DNA of 64,000 nucleotides. Source: Megascapheus bottae (Eukaryota; Chordata; Mammalia; Rodentia; Geomyidae). The position numbers and the translations under genes were made by a program. This document shows positions 43,755 to 56,500 of this stretch, in pieces; positions within the stretch are counted from its first letter, which is position 1; the number at the start of each line of letters is the position of its first letter. The stretch is taken from NCBI GenBank assembly GCA_024803745.1, contig JANJXV010000004.1:49113858-49177857 (forward strand), in the 5' to 3' direction. The notes beneath the pieces were generated by a model, which saw only the letters and a list, made by a program, of their open reading frames with translations, searched no databases and was not told the DNA's origin.

Positions 43755-45144
43755 TTTAAATTAAAATGCTAGTATTTAAAAGTGTAAGGTACATTTGATT
43801 TTCATATTCCATATTGAAAGATGTACAAAGCATAATACCTTCAGTTAATCAGAATATAAGTGATTGATGCACTTGGGAAGGAATTAACTTAAAAGTCAAG
43901 CTAAACATAATACTTGTTTGTTGATATAAGTGAACTATAGAAATTGAGGCAAATTCTTTTGATCTGAATAGTAAGCAAACAAATTAAATAGTTTCTTTTT
44001 TACCACCTACTTTTCTTCTAGTTCTGGATAAAGTATGTGGAAGACAGGGAAACAAGAGTGTTGAAACATAAGCTACTGAGATAAAACAGCTTATAACTAC
44101 TAGAAAAATCCTCATATTTTATAAACTTTGTTTTTTTCTAAATTGGTTCTTACATCATAAATAGTAATTTGTGATATCATTAGCTACGTTTTGTGCAATA
44201 CTGATAATACATGTACAGACCTATTAAAGTACATATGACCTTAATTTTGTTCCAATGAAAAAGTTCTTCAAATAAAAAGTAACTTCTTGACAAGACAGTA
44301 GCTTCATAAAAAATATCATGCTTCTTTGGCTCTGGTAAATGAAGCCAACACTATAGATTGTGTTTCCATTTTTTTTATATTCCATTAAGGATGAGAATAA
44401 TATCTATAATCCTGCCATCCCAGATATGGCTCATTAGTCATAGGGAAAAATAGACAGCAGTGTATGGAATGGAGCAATCCAAATTCATCATGGCTACTAG
44501 ATAAACAACGCAAAGCAAATATCCTATTAGTGATGTGCCAGGAGTTTGATCATTGAGAGTGAAGGATGGTGTTTTAATGAATTTATATACAGATAGTCCC
44601 TGAATTCACATATTTCAAATTAACAGCAATCAGTCAATTACACGCATGATATTGACTTACTTCACATACTGCCCTTGAGGAGACTAGAAAAATACAAATG
44701 AAATAGAGTCAGATTTATGATGGATTTGCAGATTCCTAATTTAAATCTCAGCAAATACTTTATCTTTCTGATATGCAGAGTCATACAGCTTTAATTAAAA
44801 TAAGCAACTCTCAAAGTGACTTGATTAATAGCAAAGCATACACAGAGCAAATAAATAACAACAAAAAATACTAGATGAATGAAACACAGCAAGGCATCAA
44901 ATGGAGGATTTGACCATCATTTAGCAATGGGGTTTTCTAAATAAGCTGACATATTTTCAGAAGAAAGTTAAAAAAAATGATGCTTAAGATGCATGTAACA
45001 ATAGTCAACATTACTAAAAAATGTATCTCATGTCATCATTTTAATTGATAAGACATCTTTCAAGGTATATTTATTTCAGAAAATACAAGAATTTAAATGT
45101 AGTTAAATATCTTATAAAATGTATGTGCATTTTTTTTAGCTTTT
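43755..45144. other. Unassigned interval
   Basis: No repeat recognised. 44540-44960 is balanced in composition and free of simple repeats, a candidate for conserved non-coding sequence on appearance only. Confidence 0.4.
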
Positions 45145-45386
45145 GTTGAGCACTGGTGGCTCACACCTGTAATCCTATCTATTCAGGAGGCTGAAATATG
45201 AGGATTGCGGTTCAAATCCAGCCGAAGCACAAAAGTCCATGAAGCCCTCCCTTATCTCCAAATAGCCACCAGAAAACCGGAAGTGTAGCTGCGGAGGCGC
45301 AAGTGGTAGAGCTATTGCCTTGAGCTGAAGAACACAGGGACAGTGGCCAGGCTCAGAGTTCAAGCCCTATTGTTGACCCCCCACAA
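45145..45386 (+). mobile_element. SINE, 7SL-headed composite type
   Basis: GAGCACTGGTGGCTCACACC and CCTGTAATCCTATC head, CTTATCTCCAAATAGCCACC middle block, then a right monomer ending GTTCAAGCCC. CG-containing positions (GCGG, GGAGGCGC) are retained. Confidence 0.94.
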
Positions 45387-47087
45387 AATTAATTTTTGAT
45401 AAAAATTTAAACAAACACTTTACTGGATATCATCATGTTTACCTCATGATTTGTTTGATAATACAATGTGATATACTTAATTTAATGTTATTATTAGGCA
45501 AATTTTGCAGTTATGGTTATGAAAAAGTGGACTTTGTGAATTGAGCTTGGAGAAATAAAGACACTACATGCAGGACAGAAAATAACACAATTTACCCTTC
45601 CTCTATCCACAAATGTAGTATGTATGTCATATGATTGCTAAAATGAGCATCATTAGAGTTACATCTGTGATAATTTAATAGATAAAAATATATATCCTTT
45701 TACCTGTTTAAATTCCTGTTGACTAGTAAACTTACAAAGAATGTAAATTAGCATATTTATTTACTTATTGCATTATGACTTAACTCTTCATGTACTAAGA
45801 CTCAATTTATCCATTCAGGTTCATGTCTTTTGTATCTATTGAAGCAAGATTTTATGGAATAAATGAGACTAATTCTGCAGTAAAAAAAGAGTAGACTTTG
45901 CAAATTTACATGCTTCATTCAAAAAATTATCCAAGGTATGAGTGCTCAAATATGACATACTGAATTCAATATTTAAAAAATGTTTCCTCAAGTTATTTGT
46001 AGTTGTGTCACATGATCTATGAATCCATTTGAGTTTCATGCGTGCAAGAGTGAAAGAGTTTCGTTGGATCATGGACTTTTGTTTCTAATTAGATACATTA
46101 ACATATATAACTTTCAAAAATATAATTTAAGAGTCATTAATAATTAAAAAGCATCTAAATTCATAACAATTATATTTTGGTCAGATTCCTATATCTCATG
46201 AAGAATGTAAATATGATCTAATGTTCAGGTAGTCCAGAAATAAAACATATATACAAATATGTACACACATACATATAAGATATATGTAATAAAAGTTAAA
46301 TATGTGTACTTATATGTACAGACATATCATATTTATATATGATATAAGATAAAAGCAAAATATGTGTACATATATAAGGTATATACATATATACTATGTT
46401 ATATATAACATAGCTTTTGCTCCTGAACTACCCTGTAAGTAGTGATTATGTAAAGATACAATTCCTCCTGATAGCCTGAACTACAGAGTTGTTCAAATAA
46501 TGTTTTAATTTATTCAGTATTTTCAAAGAATTGACATTTTATAGGAGATCAATAGAGAACACTGTTCCCTGCTTGTGTACTATATTAAGCTTCATTTTGT
46601 CAAAGGCTCAGACTTTTGTTAAACCGAATTAGTAATTTCTGATAAGTATCATCTGATCTAGCAATCTTCCTTATATGGGTACTTCATAGAATTTTCTTTT
46701 TGCTTATTGTTTTGAACTTTGATGATCTACCTATTTTTATAGTTGAGATTTATATTTAATAATAAAAATAGTAGATGTTAAAGATGTGAACTCAGGGTAA
46801 CTTAGTACATTATTCTGAGAAAAGATGCTTTTTATTTGCTGCGAACATGAAATTATAGTTTTTCTTGCTAAAGAGATGAACACTGCAAATACCAGAGCAA
46901 GTCTTTATTTTAAAACTCCAGCATTTTTCTTGCTAGTGTTTCTATGTGGTATTAAAACTTTAGGAAGAGCTTGGTTAAATGGAAATAATGGGCATTAATT
47001 TGATGGGAAACTGTGCTTTTATTTGTACAGCAAAAATAGTGTTAAGGGTTCTCTTACATTTGAAGGTATGCAAAAAATATAAAATAT
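45387..47087. other. Unassigned AT-rich interval
   Basis: No gene. 46240-46410 is a TATAC/ATATG-rich stretch in which related ~60-bp segments recur (46295-46320 and 46350-46375), i.e. a degenerate tandem repeat. Confidence 0.5.
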
Positions 47088-47265
47088 GGGGCCTAGAGGT
47101 AAAGTGCTTGCCTAATATGCATGAAGACCTAGGTTTGATTCCTAGGTACCACACACATAGAAAAAAAGCCAGAAGTGATGCTGAGGCTCAAGTGGTAGTG
47201 TTCTAGCCTTGAGAAAGTCCAAGGACAGTGCTCAGGCCCTGAGCCCAAGCACAGGACTGGCAAAA

Positions 47266-47266
<1 letters not shown>
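47088..47266 (+). mobile_element. SINE, IDL-Geo-type dimer
   Basis: The first ~8 bp are missing (starts GGGGCCTAGAGG). The B box is GGTTTGATTCC. The right monomer is near-consensus and ends CAGGACTGGCAAAAC, running straight into the TA microsatellite. Confidence 0.93.
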
Positions 47267-47309
<43 letters not shown>

Positions 47310-47320
47310 ATATATAATAT
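47267..47320 (+). repeat. (TA)n microsatellite
   Basis: TA run with GTA interruptions on the tail side of the SINE at 47088. Confidence 0.96.
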
Positions 47321-47361
47321 GCACATAGCTTTCATAAGTTTGAATGGAAGCCATTTTCTAC

Positions 47362-47395
47362 GCACACACACACACACATACACACACACACACAC
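47362..47395 (+). repeat. (CA)n microsatellite
   Basis: CA run with one TA interruption, 40 bp beyond the TA tract. Confidence 0.95.
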
Positions 47396-48051
47396 CCTAA
47401 ATAGTTAGTTAGAAAATGTACAAAATTGAAGTACAAATCTGAAACCCTAAATATTACTAGGTGGTAGTCAGGAATTCTTTGGGAATAAAGCAATATTTGT
47501 CAATTGTCTATGTAATGAAATTTCTAAACCTTTTACTGACCCAAGGAGTTTTATGTCTCCTTAGCTTTCCCTTGAGTAGTAATCACAGAAAATGAAGAAA
47601 ATGAAAGTGAAATCTCTCTAGAGTAATTCCTTAGAAATTCATAGGTTGGCAAGCTGACTGGTGAAGAATACAGACAGAGACGTAATAAAAATAGTTAACA
47701 TTTGTTGAATTTAACTCTATGACTGGCAGTTCTCTACAAATGGTATTTTTAAGTTGCCAATGCATTTTAAATAAGTAATCTACTTCCTGTGCTCTTCTGT
47801 GCAACACATGCAGTTGTGTTTTTCTTATTCATATATATATGCACATATATATTCCACCTATTTTGCATTTTAACATAAATATGACTATTACATTTTTAAG
47901 CAAAAGAAAGTTTTACTGACTTTCAGTAAATGAAAAAAATCTCATATTCATATAAAATACATTGTTAACTTTCTCATCATGTGTAAGGGTTTTAAAAGAA
48001 ATTAAGAACTTGAACTCTGAAACAGGAAAGACTACTATTGACAGAAAGAAA
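47396..48051. other. Unassigned interval
   Basis: Nothing recognised. Confidence 0.5.
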
Positions 48052-48242
48052 GATATAGAAATTCCTTTTTTTCTTTTTTAGATATCTATTTTATTTTATT
48101 TTTTCCATATATTTTTATTGTAATTAATAGAAGGGTTACATATTTGCCAGATAGATGGTGCATTAATTCCCATACATTGATACCCTTTCACATGTCTTGG
48201 TCCCCATTTTCCTCCCCCCCACCCCCAAGGATATAGAAATTC
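48052..48242 (-). mobile_element. 5'-truncated LINE-1 3' end, with 13-bp target duplication
   Basis: GATATAGAAATTC flanks 48065-48229 on both sides (48052-48064 and 48230-48242). The reverse complement matches the terminal ~160 bp of the LINE-1 3' UTR at 63420-63575 (G-rich segment, then GACCAAGACATGTGAAAGGG). A T-rich tail sits at 48065-48080. Confidence 0.94.
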
Positions 48243-49039
48243 TAAACCAAATAAAACCTCAACCTAATTTCAACTGTCATTGAAATATAAAGTGGTGTCT
48301 GTATGTCAATTTGCAAACATTTTGGCTCATTGACATGAAATAATCTAGTGTTACCTTGATGCAACTGGCCATATAGTGTGGACTCTGATACAATGAACAG
48401 AAATATTTTGTTTGGGTTCAAATAAAGAACATGCTTATTTAACTTACTGATGTGCAAGAATTTTTAATTTCCATTAATTTGTTTTATTTTGCTTTTTAAT
48501 GAAACTTGAGTACTTTCAGGTAAGAGAACAGGACCTAGAGAAGGAAAAGAAAAATAACACTTAATGGTCTTTGATTGTTTTTGTTCTTTAGTATCCCCTC
48601 ATTTGTGAGTCAATTGGCTAAACTGAATAGATTTCCTACCCCAAGAAAAGCTGTAAAGTATTTCCTACATTGTTAACAAGTTTCCTAATGTAGTGATGTC
48701 TTGTACCTGAGAAGTGAACCAATATGAACAATAATGATTTTACTTTGTTCACAAAAGAAACCATAATGATAATTTGATTGAAAATAAAAATGAGAATCAG
48801 AAACCTTGTATATCAATAGCATGAGAAAATTTGAAGGGTTTTCATTGATGCTATTCATTTTCATTCATGTATATCTGTCTACTAAGGTATGATCTTTAAA
48901 TTTTTGCTGCTGCTCTCCAAATGTAGCACTAGGAAAATATTGCTATTATTTTTAGGGACAACCAGTTTACTCTGACCTTGGTAATTTTTTTTCTGCTAAT
49001 ACCCTTTATAGTCAAAGCACACTTACATCCTAGTTAATG

Positions 49040-49041
<2 letters not shown>
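48243..49041. other. Unassigned interval
   Basis: Nothing recognised. Confidence 0.5.

Positions 49042-49080
<39 letters not shown>
49042..49080 (+). repeat. (TA)n microsatellite
   Basis: Uninterrupted TA units, 39 bp. Confidence 0.97.
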
Positions 49081-49082
<2 letters not shown>

Positions 49083-49165
49083 AATAAAAGCTGTGTCCAT
49101 ATTGCCAAATAGTATGATGCAAAGAGAAGGGAACTCCAGGATAGAAACAAGAGGTTCATCTTTGT

Positions 49166-49280
49166 TGTTTTCTTTTTTTTTTCCTATGTATGTGGTACTG
49201 AGGAATCGAACCCGGGTCTTCGTGCATGCTAGGCAAGCACTCTACCACTAGGCCAAACTCCCAACCACCATGTTTTCTTT
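49166..49280 (-). mobile_element. Stand-alone ID-like SINE monomer with target duplication
   Basis: Only the left monomer of the dimeric SINE is present on the - strand (49183-49270), with an A tail (T-run 49173-49182). TGTTTTCTTT on both sides (49166-49175 and 49271-49280) indicates a complete insertion. The B box is perfect in complement (GGAATCGAACC, 49202-49212), as is the A box (CCACTAGGCCA, 49246-49256). Confidence 0.88.
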
Positions 49281-50384
49281 CTTTCTTTTTTTTTTTTTTG
49301 AGCTTCACAAAATATAATTTAAAATTATTTTGTACCAGTACAATATATTAATTTCATAAATGTAAAATTTTATCAGCTGTTAAACCATTTGCAAAAAACA
49401 CACATTTTACTTCAGGTTTATTGCACAATATCTATAAGAAAATATTAATTTTTAAATTAGAAAACATAAAAATGCTTTCAATATAGAAGAGATGATCTGA
49501 TTTTAAAGACAATACTCTATAAGAATGTCTACCCAGAAAATACCAAACTTTCACAGGATACCAAGAGCTGTACTGATGCTTCAGCAAATCTGGTACAAAA
49601 TACGTAATCCAAAGTGTAGCATCATTCTTCATTTGAAAGCTAGACACCACTCAAGGGAGTTTCATACACTTGAAAAAGCTGAGGCATGTTTCAGTGTGAG
49701 CATTGTGAATATCTCCTACATATCAAAAACAACACTTCCAACTTAATAGCCATTTCCTTCATGCTTGCTATGTCTGGTGACTATTTTGAATGACTATTCA
49801 TGACCCATTTTAGTTTATGCAGATAGGAAACAAATACATTTTTTAAAACCTCATCCTTTACAAAAATCAGTTTACAAATTTGCATCATATATAAATTAGT
49901 GTCAAGACTTTTATATGGTTGTATATTAGATTGTTTTCCTAGAATTGGGGTGGTAGGTGTCCCACTTGCTCTGTAATGTAATCAAGATTAAAATACAAGC
50001 ACTAAGCTGGAATCCTAAACCAAGTTAGATAATAAGACTGTGATGGATTGCAGTGGGTTATTATCCTGGACCTAGGTAACAATGAGGTGTTAAAATACTG
50101 ACACCAGCCATGGCAGGCATTTAATTCATCTCAAACAATAAACATAATCTGGAGAAGAAAAGGAGAAAAAATGTTTACATACACATTCTTAATGGAGTTA
50201 CACATGTCATAGAATAATCCTCACTTAGAACCAGGATCCAGCAGATTGCTTGATACATATATAGATTACATATCTTTTTTCTGTTAAGGCATGTTGTCTC
50301 GATTTCAAGTGTTTTTGCAGTTATTTCTTTACTCTTTTTTCCCCTTGTGGTTTAACCCCTAGTGACAGTATATCTGACTTTGGT
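49281..50384. other. Unassigned interval
   Basis: A T15 run follows the SINE at 49287-49301. Otherwise nothing recognised. Confidence 0.5.
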
Positions 50385-50655
50385 ACCTGGTATAATGTAT
50401 ATATATTTATTTGCTTATTTGAATTAGAAATAAGAGGGATTAAAAAAGATGGTGAGACAAAGGACAAGGGATTAACCAATGGAACAGTGATAGTCACAAG
50501 GTTATATGTTGGAAATGAATTTTACAAAGTGGGAAATAATATGGGAAAGGGTAACAGTGTTCAGGAAGTAATGTACCCACTACCCTACAAAACTTTAATT
50601 CTACTGTACATCATCTTGACAACAAAATAAAGTTGAATAAATGAAAAATATAAAT
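50385..50655 (+). mobile_element. LINE-1 3' UTR fragment
   Basis: 'tgttggaaatgaattttaca' (50506-50525) followed by 'gggaaataatatgggaaagg', 'gtaacagtgttcaggaagta' and an AATAAA-bearing end is the 3' UTR order also seen, inverted, at 19400-19560. An A-rich end lies near 50640. Confidence 0.7.
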
Positions 50656-51363
50656 ATATATAGTGTCATGACAGAAGAAAGTAAGTAGCCCAACACCAAC
50701 AAAATATTCTACTTCCAACTACTGAATTTTTTCATTGTAATTTTTATTCTTCCTTAGAAAATTTCTGCTATTTATACATAATATTTCTATAATAATAAAT
50801 GATACTTACAAAATGTGCCTAGTTTTTGGTCATCATATTTAAAGAAATCATAATTGAATGACACATGTGATAGATACTGAGCCTCAGAAATCTCTTCTTG
50901 AAAGAGAAAATAATACTACACCAGTCTGGGTATGAATTATGTACAAAAATATCATTTACAAATTCTAATTATAAATGATCATAAAACAATTGAAAACTGA
51001 AAGCAAATGCTATTAACAAGAGGATATTGCAATGTTAAGAATATGGTGATCTTACTACTTTTAGATGTACAAACATCTTTGCTTTATATAGCAATGAACA
51101 CTAATATATGCTATCAAAAGTGTGTGTAGGAGGTATGAAATCATATGAAATAGTACTAAGTGAAATACAGCAGATTCAAGGCAGAATTGAAATAGAAATA
51201 TTTCTATGATTCCACAGAAAGTAAAAGTGAAGGAAATAATCACTAAGAGGCAGGTATTAGAAAGGGGTTTGGTGAGAGCTAAGGAAAAAGAGGAATGAAC
51301 AGGAAAAGAGAGAGAATATAGTCATGAATAAATGTTTAATTCGAATATTTATGAGATTTAACC
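50656..51363. other. Unassigned interval
   Basis: 51130-51250 contains 'actaagtgaaatacagcaga', which resembles the region just after LINE-1 ORF2, but the match is too short to call. Confidence 0.4.

Positions 51364-51419
<56 letters not shown>
51364..51419 (+). repeat. (CA)n microsatellite
   Basis: 28 CA units immediately upstream of LINE-1 ORF2 sequence. Confidence 0.98.
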
Positions 51420-51423
<4 letters not shown>

Positions 51424-51599
51424 TATAAACAGCTCCCTGGAACACAGCAAAGGCAGTATTCAAGCAGCTCTGACTGCCTACATGAACAAATTGGAGAAAT
51501 CTCACGGAGAAATCTCCTTGAACAAGAGGGACAAACTAAACTCCAAACCAGTAGACAGAAACAATGTAAATTAAATCAGAAATAAATGAATTAGAGACT

Positions 51600-54170
51600 A
51601 AAAAAATAAATACCACAAAGACGAGTTGGTTCTTTGGAAAAAAAATTGACAGACTCAGCTAACATAACCAAAAAATGAAGAGAACACAAAAATTAATAAA
51701 ACTGAAGATGAAAATGAGAACATCATAAAAGGAACAGCAAAATCCAGAGCATTAAAAGGGAACACATTGCAAATATGTGTCCAAATAAATTGGAGAATCT
51801 GAAAGAAAAAAGAATTCCTATAATATATTGATATACCCAAACGAAACCAGGAAGATTTAAATCAACTAAATATATCTATAAAAAGTAAAGAAATATAAAT
51901 GGCAATAAAAGACCTCCCACCAAGAAAAGCTCAGCTTTTCTTGACAGCTAAATTCTCCCATATCCTGCAAACTGTTCAATGAAATTAAAGGAAAAGATCG
52001 TTACCAAACTTATTCTATGAAGCCACAATGAACCTCATCCCAAACAAGACAGTGATTCATCAAAGAAAGAAACTATTGGCCCATGTCTTTGATGAACATC
52101 AATGAAAAATCTCAGTAAAATTCTGGACAGTGAATTCAAGAACTAAGCAAGAATATCATACAATGATCCAGTGGTTTCAAAGCTGGTTCAATATACCAAG
52201 TCAATTAATGGACTGGAACGCATCAACAAGTACAAGGAAAAGAACCATATAGTTGTCTCCATAGATGCAGAAAAATAATTTGGTGAAATATAATGCCCCG
52301 TTATGATAAAAATTCTGGAGAAGCTAGGAATCCATAGAATATTGCTCATTATAATAAGGGCTGTATATGACAAACCTACAGCCAACAATATACTCAATAT
52401 TGAAAAGTTAAAAACATTTCCTCTAAAATCAGTAATGAGACATGTATGTCCACTCTCTCTACTCTTCTTCAATAAGTACTAAAATTCTTAGCTAGAGCAA
52501 TAAGACAAAAGACAAACATAAATGAGAGCCAAATAGGGAAGAAACATGTAAAACTATCCCTTTTTGCAGGTGACATGATACTGGGTTTTAGGAACCATGG
52601 ACTCCTCTTCCATGTTATTTGAATTGATCTAAAACTTTGGCAAAGTAGCAGGATATGTTGTTGTTGATTAATTAATTGACAAAAGTAAGTAGTTTTTCTG
52701 TATGCCAACAACAAAAGAGCAAGACTGAAATCAGGAAAGCAACTCCATTTGTAATAACCTTGAAACAGTAAAAGATCTAGGAATTACCATACACTAAGAA
52801 CTGAAAGAACTCTATTATGAAAACTTTAGAAAGCTGAAAAAGGAAATCAAAACATATTCAAAGAAGTGGAAAAGCCATGTTCCTCTACTGGAAGGATTAA
52901 CATTGTGACAATGAGAACACTGCCTATAACTATCTACAAATTGAATGCAATACCCATTTAAATCCCAACAATATTCTTCAATAATATAGAAGAAGCAATC
53001 ATACAGAAGACAGAAGACTTTGAATAGCAAAAACAATCCTTAGCAGGAAGAACCACAAACCTCTAGTAATGAAAACAGCTTGGTACCAGGACAAGAATTG
53101 GTCTGAGGAGCAAGAATTACAGTTCCAGAAATGAACTCACAGATCTATAGCCATCTAATACCTGGTAAGGGATCCAAAAACACAGGATAGAAAAAAGACA
53201 ACCTCTTCAAGCAATGGTGCTGGCTGGCCAAGGGTGTGGGCTAGTGGTACAGTGCTTGCCTACCGTGCATAAAGCCCTGAATTCAATTCCTTGGTATCAC
53301 ATACACTGAAAGTGTGAAGTGGTTCTGTTGTTCAAGTGGCATAGTGCTAATCTTGAGCATAATTTGTCCAGTACAAGCCCCAGGACTGGCAGATAAAAAA
53401 GGGACTGGCAGTATTGGCAGTATTGGCTACACATGTGTACAAATCTGACGTTTGATCCTTATATATCACTTTATAGAAGAATCAATTCCAAATGGATCAA
53501 AGACCTCCATGTAAGATCAGATACCCTGAAAATACTTCAGGATGGGATAGGAGAAACAGTAAAGCTCCCTGACAGGCCAAAGCTTCCTAAATAAAGATCC
53601 AGAATCACAACAAAGACTGAATTAATGAGATTTCAACAAGCTGAAGAGTTCTTCAGGGCATAAGAAATATAAAGCTCACAGTTTGGGAGACTATCTTAAC
53701 AAAATATGCATCAGACAAGGGTCTCGTATATAAACATACTTAGAACTCAAAAAATTAGACTCCCAAAAACAAAATCCTAAAAGAAATAACAACACAATTA
53801 ATAAATGAGCGAGAGACTTCTCTGAAGAACGAATACAAAAGGACAATAGACTCATGAAGAAATGTTCAATATCTCTGGCCATAAAAGAAATACATATCAA
53901 AATAATATTGAGATTGCAACTAACCCCAATTACAGTGGCCATTATCAAGAAAATTAATAATAACAGATGCTGGCAAGGGTGTGACCAAAGGGAATGCTAA
54001 TACTCTGTTTACTTGTTCAACTACTCTGCAAAGCAGTGTAGAAGTTTCTCAAAAGACTAACCTTCCTCTGAGCTTGCCTATCACTAAACAATCCCACTCC
54101 TGGGCATTTACTCAAATGACAACATTCAAACCACACTGGAGCCATAAGTAAGATATGGAATCAACCCAAA
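51600..54170 (+). pseudogene. LINE-1 ORF2 remnant
   Basis: Recognisable only as short blocks in shifting frames: the RT palm block near 52000-52120 ('ccatgtctttgatgaacatc'), the catalytic block near 52550-52590, the thumb-like block at 52790-52910 and the C-terminal Cys-rich area near 53960-54000, where cysteines are partly lost. It cannot encode a protein. Confidence 0.8.
53222..53404 (+). mobile_element. SINE, IDL-Geo-type dimer, inside LINE-1 ORF2
   Basis: GGCCAAGGGTGTGGGCTAG start, CATACACTGAAAGTGTGAAG linker, right monomer with TTCAAGTGGCATAG, ends CCCAGGACTGGCAGATAAAA. It splits LINE-1 sequence that resumes as TTGGCTACACATG at about 53424, so it postdates that LINE-1. Confidence 0.9.
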
Positions 54171-54288
54171 TGCCTCCTGGTAGATGAATGGATCAAGAAG
54201 ATGTATGTGTAAGTATGTATGTATGCAAATTAAGCCAAACCCAAAAGAGCATAGGCCACATGGTTCCCCTCATTCGTAATACTTAAGT

Positions 54289-54311
54289 TTATATATATAT
54301 ATATATATATA
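54289..54311 (+). repeat. (TA)n microsatellite, short
   Basis: About eleven TA units in the LINE-1 3' UTR. Confidence 0.9.
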
Positions 54312-54869
54312 AAAATCTATAGGTAAATCCAATGGATAGTAAAAGACAAATAATTACACTTGGCCATGATTAATTTAACACACTCAAAACATTCACACAG
54401 TGAGACCAAAGGAAGATATTCTTAGAAGAGGACTACAAAGGCTGAATACCTACGTGCACAAGATCACATAAAATGATATTTATCAAAATGAACTGCAAGA
54501 GTGTAAAGAAGGGTTTTTCTCCTTATACTTTGGCTGCTTGTTTTCCTTACAGTTTATTTTCTTCTGTCACTATTTTGATTTCTGTATCCCTAGTCTTGTG
54601 TTGGGGAGGAGTAGGGGAGGCATAGACATAGTGATACAATGGATGAACTAATTCAGCAGTGATACTTACTAGACAATATGTTAGAAATGAATTGTACAAC
54701 TTGGGGGGAGCAGAAAAAGTGGGAGAAAATAAGGGAGGGGGTGACGTTCAAAAAGAAATATATGCTCATTATCTGACTTATGTAACTGTAATGCCTCCTT
54801 GCATCACCCTGACAATAAAATGTAAATTAATAACATTAACATTGAAAGAATCCATTGTCTATTCTATAA

Positions 54870-55025
54870 CATTAAGAAGAGTGAAGGAAGGAGTGGGTCA
54901 GGATAGATATGTGAGAGTGTTGAAAGTGGTGACGTTAATCAAGATTTATTGTATTTATAAATACTTTGTTAAAATGACAGTTCCTCTGTACAACTATTTA
55001 AAGATAATAAAAAAAAATTCAAGAG
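54870..55025 (+). repeat. Retroposon 3'-end repeat, copy 1
   Basis: GAGAGTGTTGAAAGTGGTGA then 'atcaagatttattgtattta' and 'tacaactatttaaagataat', ending in A9 (55009-55017). It is homologous by eye to 57175-57290. The order and A-rich end suggest the 3' end of a LINE-1-like or other retroposon, placed directly after the LINE-1 at 51424. Confidence 0.7.
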
Positions 55026-56500
55026 AATATTAGGAGAAAATTTAGACCTTCATGAGTGAAGGAGATAGTACTATTGGTTGGACTAACTGATTCCACCCAG
55101 TGGAAACTTCATGTTCAGGTGTCAAGAGGAAGTGCAATTGACCACAATGGCCTATGGAGAATCAAGTGATCTGTCAAAGTCTAATTCTTTTCTCATTAAC
55201 TAAAAGGAGTATGTTTAATAAGCTTGAAAGAGATTACATCCCAGCGATGTTTTAGAAACCAATAATAGAAGTAAATTTTTACATTGTAGAAGTTAAATTG
55301 AAAATAAGAATGTAGTATGGTTTTGTGAACAAGGATAGGAAAGAATGCTAACTGATTTCAACAGAAACACGCACAGTCACCATCTATTTCTTGTAGACAT
55401 ACAAGTGGAAATAGGCTTTTGTTGCCTAATTTCAAATAAGTACTTTTCATGGGATATTCATGAAATGTTTGAGATACTGCTATAACATTTAATAAAAAAT
55501 GAATTCATCTTGCCTAATGTCATTCAGTAAAATTGTCATTTGGAAAGGCCAACATTAATTACTCAGCTGGCAGAAATAATTATTTTTAGAGGTTGTCTTT
55601 TTGGCATCTTAAAACAAGGAAAGCAAAAATTGTCTCTGCAGAATAAGCAACTGGGGATATCTTGGTAGTCAGCATTTCAAGGTGATTTCTGATTTGTTGT
55701 TAAGATACAATCCTCTGGAAAAAGAGCATATGGTACTTTCCTCTCACCCTTTGCTTACTTTACAATTCATTCATGAAGAAAAAAAAGTAGAGACTCAACA
55801 GCAACATAATTTCATCCTTGTGCTTCTTCTTCTTTTTTTTTTTTTGCTAAAGTACATCAGAAGTGACACTGGTGCAATGGGATTTTACTTTCCCCTTACA
55901 GAGCAAAGATGGTGCTGATTATACAGATCTGAAAATGAAAACACCAAGATAACAAATTTTAAGTATTCTAGACTTTAAAAGGCAAGCATACAAGTTGTAA
56001 ATTGAAATGCCTTATAATATGCTTCAGGATATGAAAGTCTTAAACTCCCATGTTGGTCCAAGTTTCAATTTATAGCTAATTTTCTTTTCTTTCTCACCAA
56101 TACTTGACTTATAAATAGCACAGACTTCAGAATGAAAGCCACAGAGCCACTGCACACTACTCCAGCTATCTCAGTTCCTATTAACTGTGTATTAATCAAG
56201 CTGCCTAATACCTTGGCTTATATGACTTTTCAAACACCAAGAATAAAAATGAAATGCTAGTACTGATATTTTCTGTAGATGAAGACTGCTTTTTGAAGGT
56301 TTGTATATTCATATCAATGATATTAAAAACCTGGGTATATTTTTTCTGAATCATATAATAATTAGTAAAAAGACAAGTGAATTCAGTATTCACAATGCTT
56401 ATAAATTGGATCTTGTTGACTATTGGAAAAAAAGGCTAGTGAATTTAGTATACATATTCATAAGTAAATCCATAATTCACACATCAAGAAACAACAGAAC
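55026..56500. other. Unassigned interval, partly complex
   Basis: No recognised repeat. 55480-55640 is balanced and includes TTAATTACTCAGCTGG, an E-box (CAGCTG) beside a TAATTA core, typical in look of conserved non-coding DNA. No supporting alignment is available. Confidence 0.4.

Larger units (their letters stand above)
51424..54830 (+). mobile_element. LINE-1, 5'-truncated and heavily decayed, SINE-interrupted
   Basis: Sequence order matches LINE-1 ORF2 from the endonuclease-RT linker to the 3' UTR. The linker is at 51424-51600, with 'ccagagcattaaaaggg' near 51744. The RT region is at 52000-52600, where the catalytic area reads [16 protein letters not shown] so the first Asp of FADD is replaced by Gly. 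The C-terminal region is at 53700-54130 and a 3' UTR ends near 54830 with CAATAAAATGTAAATTAATA. A SINE sits at 53222-53404. No frame longer than about 95 codons remains, so it is older than the copy at 1-3275. Confidence 0.88.

Noticed and set aside
46240..46410. Recurring ATATG/TATAC units, considered as a CRISPR-like or satellite array
   Set aside because: The units are irregular and low-complexity, with no unique spacers; the genome is mammalian and this is a degenerate simple repeat.
54659..55033. 124-codon plus-strand frame
   Set aside because: It spans the LINE-1 3' UTR and the following retroposon end, which are non-coding.
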